Below, piece after piece: positions 42,644-56,100 of a DNA stretch of 64,000 bases. The stretch is from Arctopsyche grandis (lineage: Eukaryota > Arthropoda > Insecta > Trichoptera > Hydropsychidae). Location of the stretch: assembly GCF_051622035.1 (NCBI RefSeq), contig NC_135361.1:31053205-31117204 (forward strand), read 5' to 3'. The notes beneath the pieces are model-generated. The model ran no database searches and had not been told where the DNA came from. It worked only from the letters and a program-made list of their open reading frames with translations. Within the stretch, counting starts at the first letter, position 1; each line of letters begins with the position of its first letter. The translations under genes were made by a program, and so were the position numbers.

Positions 42644-45625
42644 TTAATCAACAACTTCAAATGTCAAATTATTTTTATTTAGATTTTCAATCAGAGAGGT
42701 CTTGGCGAAGGCGGCTCCCGGTGCTATAACTCCACCTCTGAAAATATTAAGTTTATTAATTAATTTATGGAAAAATTTAAATCAGAATTATAAATATGTA
42801 TTATTATGTACATACTTTCCAGGCATTTTGTCAGCTTCTTTCAAAATCGTGATTCCAGAATATATTAAAGCCGTCACCGTAGATCCATACGCAGGATTGG
42901 TACCGGAAACCTGTACAAATTAAACATCCAATCATTCAACGTAGCAAAAAGTGTAAACATATTTTAATAATGAAATAACATACTCTAACTGTCATTGATT
43001 TCGTAGTTGGTTTTCCGTTCACATCTACTTCTTTTTCATCCCATCCTTGTCCATAAAGTGACAAAGTGAACTTGGTATTATTCATGCACTCTTCTGTAGG
43101 ACCCTCGTGCGAAACAAAACCCAAAGAGAACAATCTAGGGTGCTTCAGCAACAGTTTTCTGCCAAATCCGAATTGAGCCATCACTGCAATATTAGCGAAT
43201 ACGAACAAAACCACCAACAAGGTGAACAACGATGGAAAAGCAATGTAAGCAGACATTTGAACTGGACGTTTCTCTTCTGTTTCGTACAAATATCTCTGAG
43301 ATCGATAAACCACTGAACCATCAGGTCCCGGGAAAGGCAAACACCATTTGTTTACGATGTTGCTTTTATGAATAATATACCTGGAAATTTAAATACACAA
43401 TATAATAGATAATACTATAATGTATACAATATAATGAATGTATATCAGGGTAGCGAGCCCTTGCCTAATTTTCAAGTGGCTGAATTTTCTTTTCGGGAAA
43501 AAAAAATTTAAAGAAAATCGGAAACAAAGGAACGAACGTTGGAAAAGAACGTAAAAATTTTATAAAATATAGAATGAAAAAAGAAAAAGTTATAGACGTT
43601 TAAAGAATTGAAATCTGACATGGTGAAAAGTGAGAATAGTCACCGCCATCTATGTATAAAACTAAAGACTACATAGACGTCACCCAGATTTCAAATTTGC
43701 CAACTTCAAACACGTCTTAAACGATATTTTATCTCTATCGTAATGGCGGAGGATCCGTTTACTTATATTGATGACCAAAATGAGCAATATGGCTCAAGTA
43801 TGAAAACGATCGGATAAAAGGTAAATTGTAAAAGAATTGTAATCGTAAGAGAAACCTAAAGGAGGCTTGTAATAAAAATGGGACAGTCCCAGCCATAATG
43901 GGATATATAGTCACCCTAATTAGGTACCTATTATTTAAATTTTAATTCAAAATTATTTTTAAAAAGTCTTTTTTATATTGTAAGTTCATTTTTACAAAGC
44001 TTTAAAACTTTGTTCAAACATTTTCAATGCTTCTTTTTCTGGTTTCATGACAAAAGTTTCACATACTTTTAGCCAACGACAAATGATCCAACGTACAAAA
44101 GATCTAATTGAAAAAAGCTCCACCTGACCATTGGTTCACACGCCATTAGATCCAATGATATAACAATTACACAATAATTGATTTTTTTACGAAAGAGCGA
44201 TAAAGAAATCAATGAATCGTGGGTGACGTTAATTTTAATATTGTGCTTTCGCAGATTATGTATGTAAGTAAGATAATAAAATCAAATTTATCATGAGAGT
44301 GCAGATTTATTTTTCACATACAATTTGAAACTCATTTTATTTATTTTATTTTTCACATATGTATAAGTAACGTTGTATGCATATTTTTTTAAATAATTAA
44401 AGGATTTAATTATATTTGGGTCAACGGTCGGCTGGATTTTTTGTCGTGGACATTTTTTTTGTTGAAAATTACAAAAAAATAGTTAGAAATTTATCAAAAG
44501 ATTCGCCACCGCTGTATCGTGTTATTACTAATTAGTCAGATTTAGTACCTGGATTTTAATTTCGGAAGCATTTGCGGTAATTTTTGCGGATATAATTGCC
44601 GGCGTAATGATCCCATGTTCTTCTCTTCGGCTATTCCATACACCAAAGATTCCCATGTACCGAAATTTAAAGAAACATCTCCAAATTTATAGTATTCAGA
44701 ATCAACGGAATTCTCCAAATAAGTTTCAGCAGAGTTCAACTGGCCTTTAAACTTTTGTTGCAAAAATATGACTCCCATATCGGCAGGAATACTGTCAAAT
44801 CCGCAAGCACTGACTATATAAATCCCGGCTTTTTCTGCGGCTTCATTATAGTGCAATTGTATTTTTTCCATATACTAAAATTATTTACATTTAAAATTAG
44901 TACGTACATTATTTTGAATACCAAAAATGTGTTGTAATTACCGCTGTGTCACGACAAAAGATCCACGGATATTTTTTCAAACGACTTTACGTCCATGACA
45001 ACAAATTTTGCTGAACAAAGCACTAGAAGACCATGGATCCACACGCTTTTAGCTTCAACGAGATAACGGCCTAATGACATAGATCAATGGTCAGATAGAG
45101 GCTTAGTCTACTGGATCTTTTGTCGGCTGGATCATTTGTTGTGAGCGTTTAGCCGTCGGACTAAGAGTCTGTGGAGCTTTTGTCGTGGAACCACTTACAG
45201 CAGGTTCTCCGCTGACGTCTACATGATTGGTGCTTGTTTCAATACAGGCTTGGATTAAAGCCTCGCCATAAATGTGATATGGGCCGCAGCAGTTGACGAC
45301 CACAGTTGCTTGTTTTGTCATGTCTTTTAGAGAATCTGCGTCACTTACGTCGGCGATCAAAATTTTTATTTTTGTTAGGTCGTCACCTGAAACGATACAA
45401 TTGGAAAGATTCTACGCACTTTTGACATAATTGCGCAATGATTTTAAACTTACCAGTTTTATCCTGTAAGTCTTTGATGATTTTTTCCAATTTTGATTGA
45501 GAACGTCCAGCGATAGCCCAACTTAACGTCCTATCGTTTTTCGCTAATCTGTGTACTTCTTCTACAGCGTGCTTTCCTGTGAAGCCACTTGCACCGAATA
45601 TAACAATTCCAAACCGGTCTGTCAT
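42644..45625 (-). CDS. SCCPDH: Saccharopine dehydrogenase-like oxidoreductase
   Basis: Six exons, all phase-matched with GT-AG introns: 45625-45454, 45386-45199, 44874-44549, 43380-42984, 42910-42816 and 42737-42644. They encode 423 residues, close to the usual ~429. The N-terminal Rossmann fold has GASGFTG at 11-17 after a short beta strand (IVIF). VVNCCGPY and HVDVSGEPA follow, then SACGFDSIPADMG. VVYRSQRYLYE precedes a hydrophobic segment (~275-296) that probably anchors the protein to a lipid-droplet or other membrane. GGVIAPGAAFAKT closes the C-terminus. The family is named for saccharopine dehydrogenase similarity, but its substrate is not settled. ATG 45625 fits the family start. Intron 3 (1168 bp) is the largest and holds no recognised element. 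The gene appears intact. Confidence 0.95.
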
Positions 45626-45779
45626 CTCTGAGGATTATTACTTTTCAACGGCTTCAACTGCAAATTAATTTGCTCGAATACTAAAATATTAAAAATATAT
45701 GTTAAAAAAATATATATGAAATATAAAAATTATAGTCCCGGCCTAAATGACAATCTTAGAGCAATACTTTTATATTTAT

Positions 45780-46256
45780 TTTATTTTATTACACTCGTCA
45801 TTACAGATCGCTCCAATGCGACGAGTATACGAGAACGGTCAGACAACGTATACAGTACGTTCAATAAACATCGAATACAATAATTAATCAAGTACATAAA
45901 TAATAATCATAGAGACATCTATGGATTATTTTTAGATTTTGTGCACAATTATTATTACAATTTTTATACACATAATAAACACGAAATTATAGAGACATCT
46001 ATAGATTTCAGATTTCTGTGCATAATTTCTAGGAATTATACACACAGATTTTTGTGACAACAGGAAATGATCTATTACCAATTTTCAGGAACCGTTTTAA
46101 CAATGATCAGATAAAATTGACAAACTCTGATAGAGAAACGATCGATTTGGAGTCACAAAACCCCCAAATCTAACCAGTAGTTTGACGAGTCGAACCATCG
46201 ATTGCAGTGGTGCTAAATATGTATATACGCCACCATTGAGCCAAACTGCTGGCTAC
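45780..46256 (-). mobile_element. tRNA-derived SINE, inverted
   Basis: On the minus strand it begins agccagcagtttggctcaat, with an A box at ~46228-46245 and B box GGTTCGACTC at 46187-46196 (inverse of gagtcgaacc). The shared body atcagagtttgtcaatttta follows. Same family as 26083-26385 with a better-preserved B box. Confidence 0.8.
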
Positions 46257-46317
46257 AGTATACATATTTTAAATGAACCAAATACAATATGTGTATACTA
46301 GAAGATATAATAATAAA

Positions 46318-46375
46318 AATAATAACTTTTTATTCCTGGCGATAGGGAGAATAGTGCAATCCCCAACCCCCATAT
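46318..46375 (-). repeat. LINE 3'-tail fragment
   Basis: The reverse complement reads gggattgcactattctccct, then aggaataaaaagttatt with a TTA-repeat tail. It matches the plus-strand tail at 50530-50595. Confidence 0.5.
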
Positions 46376-46483
46376 AAAAAATATATAGATAATAATATTA
46401 TTGAAAAATAATAATAATAAATAATAATAATTTATATCGAGAGCCAAACTTCGCAAGTTGGCAAAATTTCAATACGGTCATAA

Positions 46484-46785
46484 GAGCGAAATCACACAGA
46501 ATGGTATGGGACGTCTTTGGTTTCCCATTGTGCACGTGTAGAATGAATATACATACATATTTGAGAGGTCGCACGTGTATGCATATCCATAATTTCTTCA
46601 AAAATGGGATCCACTGTTATCGATCACTGTAAAGCAAGGATAAAATATCACCGAAAACACTCCAGGGGGTGATTTCTGGGACTGTGTACGATGAATATGG
46701 GGTAAGAATGATGCGTTTTTGTCGTATGTTTAAAAGTACCTAGAAAAAACACACGTGCAACGTCCCGCTCTGTGTGTTTTCGACC
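46484..46785. mobile_element. PIF/Harbinger-like MITE, 302 bp
   Basis: Ends GAGCGAAATCACACA and TGTGTGTTTTCGACC, flanked by TAA on both sides (46481-46483 and 46786-46788). It shares the internal word gcaaggataaaat with the family copies near 8730 and 41330. Confidence 0.75.
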
Positions 46786-46897
46786 TAAGATTTATGGAAA
46801 TTATGTAGTATATATTAAAATAGTTAAACTAATAAAAACCTTATAAAAAGCAACTCTGATATAATAATAATGTTTAAAATTTTTATATATATTACAG

Positions 46898-47024
46898 TGA
46901 AGATGCAGATGCAGAGGCACTTGTAAAAGTCAGGGCAGCCGATTGGGTAGACTGCGATGATGTTAATGACGATGCAGTGTCCGGTGTTGGACTCTCAAAC
47001 CACGAAGCATGTCGATCGTACAAG
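46898..47024 (+). other. Candidate orphan exon or transposase fragment
   Basis: A strong-looking acceptor (tatattacag) leads into EDADAEALVKVRAADWVDCD and VNDDAVSGVGLSNHEACRSY, ending at a possible donor (aag|gtgatc). The codon use and acidity look protein-coding, but no partner exons are found. It could be a decayed pogo/Tigger-like fragment. Not assigned. Confidence 0.25.
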
Positions 47025-47182
47025 GTGATCAACAAGTATTAACAAGTACAATGTACATTTTTACGTATTTCATAAATAGGGTTGTCTAATTTTTATATTG
47101 ATCATATTCTGTCAGAAGTTATACATATTTCGTTTCAGAATTTTTTGTAGTCACGATTCCAATTGGTTGAAAGCCTCTAGGA

Positions 47183-48147
47183 CAGTGCTACTCAAACTTT
47201 TTCAGCTGGCGGACCAGTATATATTTTTCAGTAATTCTTACGGACCAGCATCATATTTTAAAATAAAAAGGTTATATATGTATGTATATGGTTGAAAACT
47301 TGTAAACAAATAAAAATAAAATAAAATCTAAGTAGTAAAATTTATCTTATTGAATTCAAAGAAATACAATATTTATATACTTAGACAAAGATAAAAAATG
47401 AAAATACAAAAAAAACTAGACATACATATGAGCTTGTTTGTTATTAGATAACTTATCCAGTCGTGGTTTAATCGAAGACAATGCCACACGTAATCATAAA
47501 TATCCACACTATTACGATGTTTTGTTTTAATTATACTCATGATTGATAAACCAGTCTCGCAAAGGTAATTTGATGCAAATTGTAAAAGAGTTTCCACTGC
47601 TAGTTCATGAATATATGGGAATTCTACTTTTAATTTGATCCAAAAGCCTGCAAGTGAAGTTGTGGTCTCAAAACTTTTTTTTAATTCTCATTACATGGCA
47701 ACAATGGATTTCGTATCCATCCTTTTCCCTTTTGTGGATCGTCATCTGGTGGAAAATAAAAATCGAATCGCTCTGATAAATTTGTCAAATGACAACTGAT
47801 TATATCGCGCAAAGATGTCATATTAAGCTCCTCTCCTCCTTCGTAAATAATATAAGCTGAATTGTGAAACGTGTCATAGCAATCTTTTGAAACACGAATC
47901 TTCCATGTTTTTAGTTTTCGTTTCAACCCATCTGTATTGTCTGCCATTGTGAAACAGGATGATATTCTTCCTTGCATGGATAAGTTAAGGTCAATCAAAA
48001 TGCAAGAAATATCTGTCAAATAAGCTAGCTTGGCTATCCAGTCTGTATTTTGAAATAGTTCTGATATAAGCTATTGTTTTATTTTTTTAATTACGTCTTT
48101 CTCCGCGGATCAGTAATGGGCCGCGGACCATAGTTTGAGTAGAACTG
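47183..48147 (-). mobile_element. hAT element (Charlie/ZBED-like), internally deleted
   Basis: Ends CAGTGCTACTCAAACT and AGTTTGAGTAGAACTG, flanked by perfect CTCTAGGA duplications (47175-47182 and 48148-48155). The minus strand encodes the C-terminal half of a ZBED5/FAM200-type transposase: LTDISCILIDLNLSMQGR-like, DGLKRKLKTWKIRV, SERFDFYFPPDDD, then after a stop and shift VETLLQFASNYLCETGLS and SIIKTKHRNS. The N-terminal BED finger and the first catalytic Asp region are missing, so it is non-autonomous. Confidence 0.9.
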
Positions 48148-48339
48148 CTCTAGGATAAGCGATTCCTGTCTATTCGCTTATTTTCCTCACTAATACAAAC
48201 AGCTGTCAACTATTGTTCCACATATGAAACTTTATTTTTATCTGAATAAGGGAAGCTTTAGGAAGCTAAGGGAGACTTTGTCAAATGAAAGACATTTGTG
48301 ATTTAGTGATAAATTTCATACATTCATGTTTTTAACTCA

Positions 48340-48705
48340 ACCAGAAGTAGTATTTTGAGTTTTTGAAGTGAAGTTTTTCTTTTTTTTCTCCGAAACCTTT
48401 CAATATATTGCATTGAAATTTCATATCTATAAGTTTCAGTTTACTATCAATTAACATAATAAATTAAGTGAAGAAAGTGACGTTTACTCCTGTTCGCTTT
48501 TTCTTCTATTTTTTCGACCCATTATATATATATGCTCTTCATGAGAAAATTACCGTATAATTCTTGTATTAATATCGTTTAAATTACAAAAAAATAATAC
48601 ATATAATAAACCTGAATGTGGGATTGTTATCCATTAGAAAAGTCGAAAATGTTGTTACCACATGATTTATTCCACACTACTGAACGTATCGAGCCAAAAA
48701 TTTAG
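48340..48705 (-). repeat. Dispersed ACTTCCGG family, diverged inverted fragment
   Basis: On the minus strand it carries attttcgactttt..., cccacattcagg and the tattgaaatttcatatctat-type module of the family, but the ACTTCCGG boxes are decayed. Confidence 0.55.
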
Positions 48706-48744
48706 AATTGTATTCTTTATTTAGAAAATTGATAAGGTTTTATG

Positions 48745-49010
48745 TAAAACACTATCTGAACCCGGCATGCGTTGCAATACTATGTACAATAACGTATTTC
48801 CGTTCCCGTTCCCGTTCCCGTTCCCATACCCGTTCCCGTTCCCATTTGTCGGAAAAATACAGGCAGTGAATACATTTGAAATTATTGCATTGCAATGACC
48901 GTTTTCCCGTTTCTGTTCCCGTTTTTGGGCGTTTTTTTTACAATAATCTTCCCGGACATGCAAACTTAGGTTTAGGAGCCTATATGAGAGACACAGACAT
49001 TCAATTTTAT
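48745..49010 (+). repeat. RTE/SINE-like repeat with TTCCCG tract
   Basis: ctgaacccggcatgcgttgc, then seven or so cgttcc units, gtttttgggcgttttttttac and aggagcctatatgaga with a short tail, as in the copies at 23030 and 24796. Confidence 0.65.
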
Positions 49011-49559
49011 ATATGTACATATAAATATAAAGATTCGAAGATGTTTTAATGTAAAACTTTGTTTTTTATGTAAAACGATTTTATTTAATTTTTTATGTAA
49101 AACAATATTTTATTATTTTATTTTGACTTTTTGAATTATTTCTATCTTGATATTTTATTATTACAATATTTATAGTGATGTTAAATAAAAATAATACGAC
49201 AGCCGTAAAAATAAGTTTTGTTTTATTGAAAAACCAAAATGTGTGAGTTTCTCTACATTAGTGCTCAAAAGTTTATCGGGATTGTAAATTGTTGTATACA
49301 TGCATTGTTTTTGTATATATTTGTATACATGCATTGTTTTTGACAGCCCTAGGTGACGATGCACGGAAACCAGTGGATCTGGTCAAGGTCACATGCGTGT
49401 ATGCGGTTTTTTTTATTAACAATTTTATCAAGATCGGCGCCTAGCAATTTTGGGGCCCGAGGCAAGAATAAAGTGCCCCCCCCCCCCCTCTTAAAAATCA
49501 TAATGTTTTTATTACTAAATATCACCATAGGAATTATAAACACAGCTTCAAGAAGATAG

Positions 49560-50475
49560 AAATAACATAAAAGGTCAAAATAAAATAATAAAATATTCAC
49601 TCTTTTAGTTTACAGATTTTAACCAAAATTTCATCAACTGTGAGATAGTTCATAAAAAATACAAATATAAATTTTCAGCTCGATACGTTCAGTGGTGTGG
49701 AAAAGTCGTGTGGTAACAACATTTTTGACTTTAAGTCCCACTTATGGTTTATCGAATTTGTTAATACTTTTTCGTTCCCATTCAATTGATATAAGAAGTA
49801 TACTGTAATTTTCTCCAGAAGAACACACACATGTAAAAGGCCAAAAAAATAATGAAGGAAATGGGATCAAGAGTAACTTTACTTTTGATTAATGGATGTT
49901 CTCCAAATGTACCCAACATTAACAGAATCTTATTAATATGAAATTTCAGTTAAATAATTTAGAGATAAACTTAAAAAACCACCAAAATCAAAAGTAAAAG
50001 TAATACTTTTTTATATTTCCGACTGAGACGAAATATAAAAAAATCGATTCTGTAACATCTATCATGTCTGTTATATGTGCCTTTGTAATTAAAAGGGGCA
50101 CAAGTCCACTTTTCTTAATTTTGAGAAATATCTCGCAAAACATAAAATACAATGTTTTGCATTTGACAATACATAAAAATACTAGTTGCCTGTAATACGT
50201 ATATTATACTTTTCCAAGATTCTGCACGTATCGAATTAAAAGTGATAGCAATTTTTACATACCTCCTTTGCATTTCACATGGTTTTCGTGTTAGTGGTCA
50301 TTTATAAAAATTACAGTAACTGAAACTTAATTTTAGTTTAATTGAATTAACGTTCTTCAAATAAACTACACAGACACAAACACACCACGAAAACGTAATC
50401 AGTGATTGATTCTGAGCTCAAATCAGTCATAATCTGGGGGTCGAATTTTCTTTTAATAAATGCGGTTTAATTATC
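49560..50475 (+). repeat. Dispersed ACTTCCGG family, old copy
   Basis: Keeps the order ataaaaggtcaaaataaaata, cgatacgttcagtggtgtgg, and an atgaaatttcagttaaat module, with a ccacgaaaacgtaatcagtg end box. ACTTCCGG is mutated in most modules (cacttatggtt, ttacttttgatt). Older than the 10.8-kb copy. Confidence 0.65.
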
Positions 50476-50524
50476 ATTATTCTAAATTGATTTTTGTATT
50501 ATCTTCACTTATATGTATGTAAAT

Positions 50525-50595
50525 ATATGAAGAGGATTGGTATTGCACTACCCTTGATGTAGTCGGGAATAAAATTGTATTATTATTATTAAACG
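50525..50595 (+). repeat. LINE 3'-tail fragment
   Basis: ggattggtattgcactaccc, gggaataaaattgt and (ATT)n. Inverse relative at 46318-46375. Confidence 0.5.
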
Positions 50596-51239
50596 CGAAA
50601 TCGGAATCAAAGTCGCTCGATTTTTAATGATTTCAAATCTGAACTCACACAGTCCTGAATATAACCGAAAATATTATTATATATTTTTCTGTTATTCTGT
50701 TATTAATTTATTTGATGAAATGCACAAGAAATGGTGTGAGCTTTCGTACTAGAATTTTTTGTGCACAATCGTTATTGCGTTCTTATTTTGAATTTGCATT
50801 TTTCTGTGCGGTTTTGTCATAGAATCTATACGTCTATTGCATTTATGTTTCTTCTCATATTCAAGATATGCTATTTATTGAATCCAATCCATACCACTTA
50901 ATCTGGAAGTCAATCCATGTACACAGGCACACATTTAACTAAAAACATTATCATTTTGTAGAGTACAGAAGAAAGTATGTACAATCTTTACATAAATTGT
51001 CATGATAATTCAATATTGTTATCGTCAATCTGAATACAATATTTGGAAGTTTTTAAATTCAGGTACCTAATGAGGTGTTGCTGTTTGAAGGTCGTCACAT
51101 CCGACCCTTACAGGAAGTGGATGTAGGCCACCGGATGTAAAACGCACGGTACCGTTCTAGGACCACAGTTAATGCTCCAGAGATCAGTTTCTACAAAAGG
51201 ACACGCTATGGAAATCAGCAAAGGTCGAAATTTTGCCTC

Positions 51240-52208
51240 CAGATATATGTGTGAAATCCACATGAAGCAAATTACTCTCTTATGATCGAAAAAGTGCAAA
51301 AAGCATTTCTTCGTTTTGTCTATAAGAAAGAGTTTGGGTACTACCCATATCTCTATCCTACTCCTTTCCTTTTGGGCATGCTTGGATATAATTCCCTTGA
51401 ACTTCGGAGAAATTTCACATTAATTCGTTTCGTTCTCCAACTACTGCGTGGTAATACGTCATGCCCGTTGTTGCTGGAGCAGTTGGGACTTTATGTCCCT
51501 AATAACTATGTGCGTGGTAGACATCATCATTTGATGGCTGTACCTCCTGCCCGCACAGTTCTTTTTGAATGGCTCTTATTTCAAGAGCTATTCGACTTCT
51601 TAATGAAATCGTTGCTGCCGAGACTGAATGTGATATTTTCCACCTTAGTGAGCGTAAATTGTCGGATTTTACTCTAACCCATTTATCTGGTAGTCTGCGC
51701 TCATCATTGTTTTCATGATTGATTGTGATTTATGAGTGGAATTTTGATCTACTCACTTCCATTTTGGCCTCACAGGGATGTTTTGTATTTGCAGTTGGTT
51801 CTTATTTATTGGAACTGGCTGTAGGTGCAAGGCATTGCTTATGTTATATTTTATATTTGATATTTTTACGTATCTGCTATTATAATTGCTATTGTTTCTT
51901 ATGATTATGTATAAATGTATTTTTGTTTGTGTATATATGTACGTATGTTTATATTTATTTTTTATTCTCTTTTTTTTCTTTTATAAGACATTCCCTTCTT
52001 TGTTGTTTTTTTTATAATTTGTAATTATTATTATTATTATTAATTGTTTGTGTATATATATATATATATATATATGTATATGTTTTGTTTTTGTTACGTC
52101 TAATTTCTTTAGTTATTATTTTGTTTCTTTTCTTTTCTGTTATATTTTTGACCATTGTGGCAATTCCTGTAATGTTACAATGGTCCAAACTTTAAATAAA
52201 TAAATAAC
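51240..52208 (+). mobile_element. 5'-truncated LINE, 3' end (copy 2)
   Basis: The plus strand reads NPHEANYSLMIEKVQKAFLR, FGYYPYLYPTPFLLGMLGYN, SLELRRNF and VPPARTVLFEWL, the C-terminal part of a jockey/CR1-like reverse transcriptase; the frame stays open from 51282 to 51677. The Trp before NPHE is mutated to a stop. The 3' UTR ends in a hairpin (52150-52161 with 52174-52185) and (TAAA)n. Same family as 3290-4045; less decayed, but still lacks most of the element. Confidence 0.85.
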
Positions 52209-52209
52209 T

Positions 52210-53040
52210 TCATCTGATCTACAAAGCTTCTTATCAAAGTTCACAAAAATCACACAATAAGATGTGTGTATGTACATACATATATGAAGCTCAAAGGACC
52301 TGCATAGGTAGTGGTTTTTATTTTTCGATGATCACCCCTTTAAGTTTTTTTGTCAACTTTTTCCCTTTCTATTAAAATAAGGGTGCACAATACGTGTGCA
52401 ACTGCTTTTTTTTCATTGAACCAACTCGCGAAGATCCTTCGACTTCCGCATTTAACCCTTTCGCTCCTCCTGCGTGTCTCGCTTTTTGTTCCCTTTCCCT
52501 TCAAACGGAACGTCAGCCGGAAACGGAACCTGCTCCAAACACCGATTCGAATAAAAGACGGTTTCGAATTAATATTTACTACACAAATAAACCATAAAAG
52601 ACTCATATCTGAATGCTTAGATTCACTGTCAAAATTTAACGGATTTTTTTTTTCAGAAAACTTAAAGTACTGGGCGTTGTCTGGAGCGGATAATTTTCAG
52701 ATCGATCACAATTGTGGGGTCTCATATAATTTTTAATCAATACATTATAATTTGGGTTTTATTTTGACTTTTACTTACATATTTATCTATACTTTTTTAT
52801 TTAACGTTTTTTGCAACTATAGGTACATATTTACATACATACATTCAACTACTTTTGATTCAGCAATATATGTATTTTCCATTGTAATTTATTTGCCTAT
52901 ATGTAAGTGAATTATATACGTTTTAAAGTGATTTGATTCACTGAACTGGAAAGCCTTATTACAATAATTTACTATTTACTATGCTCGTTTTTGATAGAAG
53001 CATGAATAATAAATTAAAACAAGTTATGTGTAATATAATC
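52210..53040. other. Non-coding stretch downstream of the Kelch gene
   Basis: 52430-52570 is GC-richer (ctttcgctcctcctgcgtgt), but no exon with splice support could be defined on either strand. Confidence 0.35.
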
Positions 53041-53046
53041 CAAATA

Positions 53047-53067
53047 TTTATTCAAATAGTGTTTATT
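53047..53067 (-). terminator. Poly(A) signals of the Kelch gene
   Basis: Two AATAAA hexamers on the minus strand (53047-53052 and 53062-53067) about 110-130 bases beyond the stop codon. Confidence 0.5.
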
Positions 53068-53174
53068 ATAAAATCAAATGTCATTAAATTTTGTATGAAA
53101 TGAACATTCTAAATTAAATTTTAATTCATAAATTTATATTTCATAAAAAATTGTCACAATTTTTTGACAAAAGA

Positions 53175-56100
53175 TCAAACGACGGAATCATATGGTATAA
53201 GGATTGCAATTGCTTCACTTCTTTTTTTGTTGGGATTTGGCAAAGCTTTCCAGCTGTCGTTTTTGTCGTCATATTCCCAAACATTGTCGAGTTTAATTTC
53301 TCCATCATATCCACCTTTAAATAAAAATAAAATACATTAAAATGGTTTAAAATAGTCATATTCCGATTTTGTCGTTTGTATCAGTTTAATTTTGAAGGTT
53401 ATGTAGAGCAAAGGTTTAAATTTAAGAGAAGACAATGATTTTTTATTATCGAAAACTAATAATAAGCTATGTACGTTGCCTATTTTAACTACTGATTCGT
53501 TTGCCTTATGGTTAATCCAAAATATGTGGTACACTTTGAGTAGACATCAGCGAGATAAGAACTCTTTTTATATCTTCATATTACGCTCAGCTAGTAGTTT
53601 TAAGTATTCAAAGTTTCTACATCTACTAACAAAACAACCTTCGCAACTGAGAGTTCCAATCTAGAGTCGAATGAATCTTCTTCCAGAAGCTGGAAACCCT
53701 CTGACAGATCTTCCTGCATCAAATATGCGTAATCATAAAAAAAAACAAATTTGAATTCACTTGGTTTTAGTAAAATTTCCTCTAGGAATCGCTGGAAAGA
53801 GGTTAATGGGTTGTGGGAAGTGTTTTGCGTGTCTGTGATCGTCTATGTGCTCCTTGCGTGTCCGTGTTTTCCGTGCGCGTTGTGCTTTTATTTGGACATG
53901 ACTTTATATATGTAATACATCATTGAAAACTAAACTCACATCAATTTCAAAATAACAAAAACACAGTGTGGCACTTGCCACACCTATAGTTCTAAAAAAA
54001 AAACTCACCCATGAATAGCAGCTTGTTTCGAAAATAGGAAAAGCTATGATATCGTACAGGCATTGGTAGTTTGCAATAAGATTGCCACATATTCGCAACT
54101 GGGTCGAAAACTTCGACACTATTTAAAACAGTCTTTGTTTGTAAATCGTGACCACCACCAACATAAAGCCTTCCTTTGAATGTTACGCTCTGAAATCAGT
54201 AATATCAAAATTTACATTCAGAGTAATCTGCAGTAGGTAATCATTAATTATTAAATTTAATATACATATGTATATTCACCGAATGACTTTGCCTGCCATG
54301 AATCATCGGAGCACGATAAGCCCATGAATTGGACTCTACTGAGTACATTTGAACTTCATTAGTGGTTATATATTTTCCGTTTTTCATTGCTTTCCCTCCT
54401 GTCACGTAAATTCTGTCGCCGATGACAGAAGCTTGATGGAAATATACAGCCTGCAATAATGGAGCTACGTTCGCATCCCAGTTCTTTGTCTTCATTGTCC
54501 ATCTATTGGAAATCAATTTTTATTACAATATGAAATGAAAAGGGTCATTCATGGGGGTGATTTGCATAAATAAATCTGCGAAAATTTTTGTGATCGAGAG
54601 TTTTATCGAGAGGCAAATCTAGTGGATATCGTCAAATGCAATGTTGTGATCAAGTTGACAACAATTTTTGACCGGCATTCAAATAAACGTTCGGTCCTCA
54701 GTTGACAGAAAAGACAAATGTCTACCACCAATAAATCGCTCGAACCATCGACCGATTTGTCGATAGACAAATTGCAACGTCAATTAGTTACATGATATGT
54801 ATAGTTCGATCTGCAGAAATACAATATAGCAATAAGATATTAATCTTAATTCAAGAACACCTTTCCACCGATGACAGAGGACCTTTAAGACCATAGCCTC
54901 CTATAGCGTATACATCAGTGGACGAATCGAAACAAAGTGTCACTGCCGATAAGTTGTAGCGGCTTTCATTTAATGGCTTCAATGACTGTTTCTGACCATC
55001 TTTCAAATCAACATAGTCCACCTGAGTACAATTAGATTTATACTAAGCAATCACATAAAATATTTTACAATTTCATTGAAACATTACGGAAGAAACTGCT
55101 CCAGATTTCCATCCACCGATGATCATGATCCAATCGTCAATGATAGCAGATGCATACGACTCTCTATCAAAATTAAAATCTCTCGATAAGGTCCATTTGT
55201 TTCCATCATATATGTCAATGGTGTTTCCTGTCTAAAAATGCAACCATATTATATAAAGGCTAAGCGTCAATATGCATGCGCGTACACTTTCATTTCAGTG
55301 TACGAATGAGTACACCAGGCCAGTAGTATCAAATAAAATAAATTGATTATAAAATAAAAATGCCTGTATTATAATACTTACATCTGTATCCTCCCCTCCG
55401 ATTAGTGCAATTTTCACCTTTCGTTGGCGAGGAAGACTCTCTTTTTGGTTTAAACACATATTTGATTGGAGCGCTTGTTTAAAAATCGTATTACACTCTG
55501 GATACGAAGAAACGAAATCCGCTACTTCCGAGACCAAAAACTGTAAAAATTACATGTATAGATATTTTCAGAAGAAATTTTGATATTTCATTCGACTAAT
55601 AACACTGAGCAACAACAAAATACCAGAGCGGAGACTAACCAATATTTACTAAGTTTGACCCACCGAGTTAGTAGATTTAGATAAAAAAAATATATTAAAA
55701 TTAAAAATTAAAAATTAAATTAAATTAAATTAAAAAACCAATCCTTATGAATGTGATGAAATAAAAAAAACTGGCCAAATAAACTCAACTTAACAAGGAG
55801 AACAAATCCGTAAAAAAATATATATTTTTGACTTTTAAAATTCGCTAGACAATTAATTATTTTAAGACAATAAAAAATCAAAATCAATAGAAAAAACATT
55901 TGACTATTTATTCCAATACTCACTTTGAACACAATAAAACTAGATTTTGAGTTAAAGACCGCAAAAGCCAAAAAACTGTAAAAATCGCGCATTTTTTTAA
56001 ACGCTCATATCTCGTAAACGATCACTAACCAAAAAAATTATTATCATATTCGAATTCAGTGGGTCAAACTTAGTAAAGATAGGTTAGTCTCCGCTCTGGT

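Noticed and set aside
52340-52736. Overlapping frames on both strands at 52.3-52.7 kb
   Set aside because: No domain, no splice sites and no codon bias. The GC-richer composition alone was not enough to call a gene.
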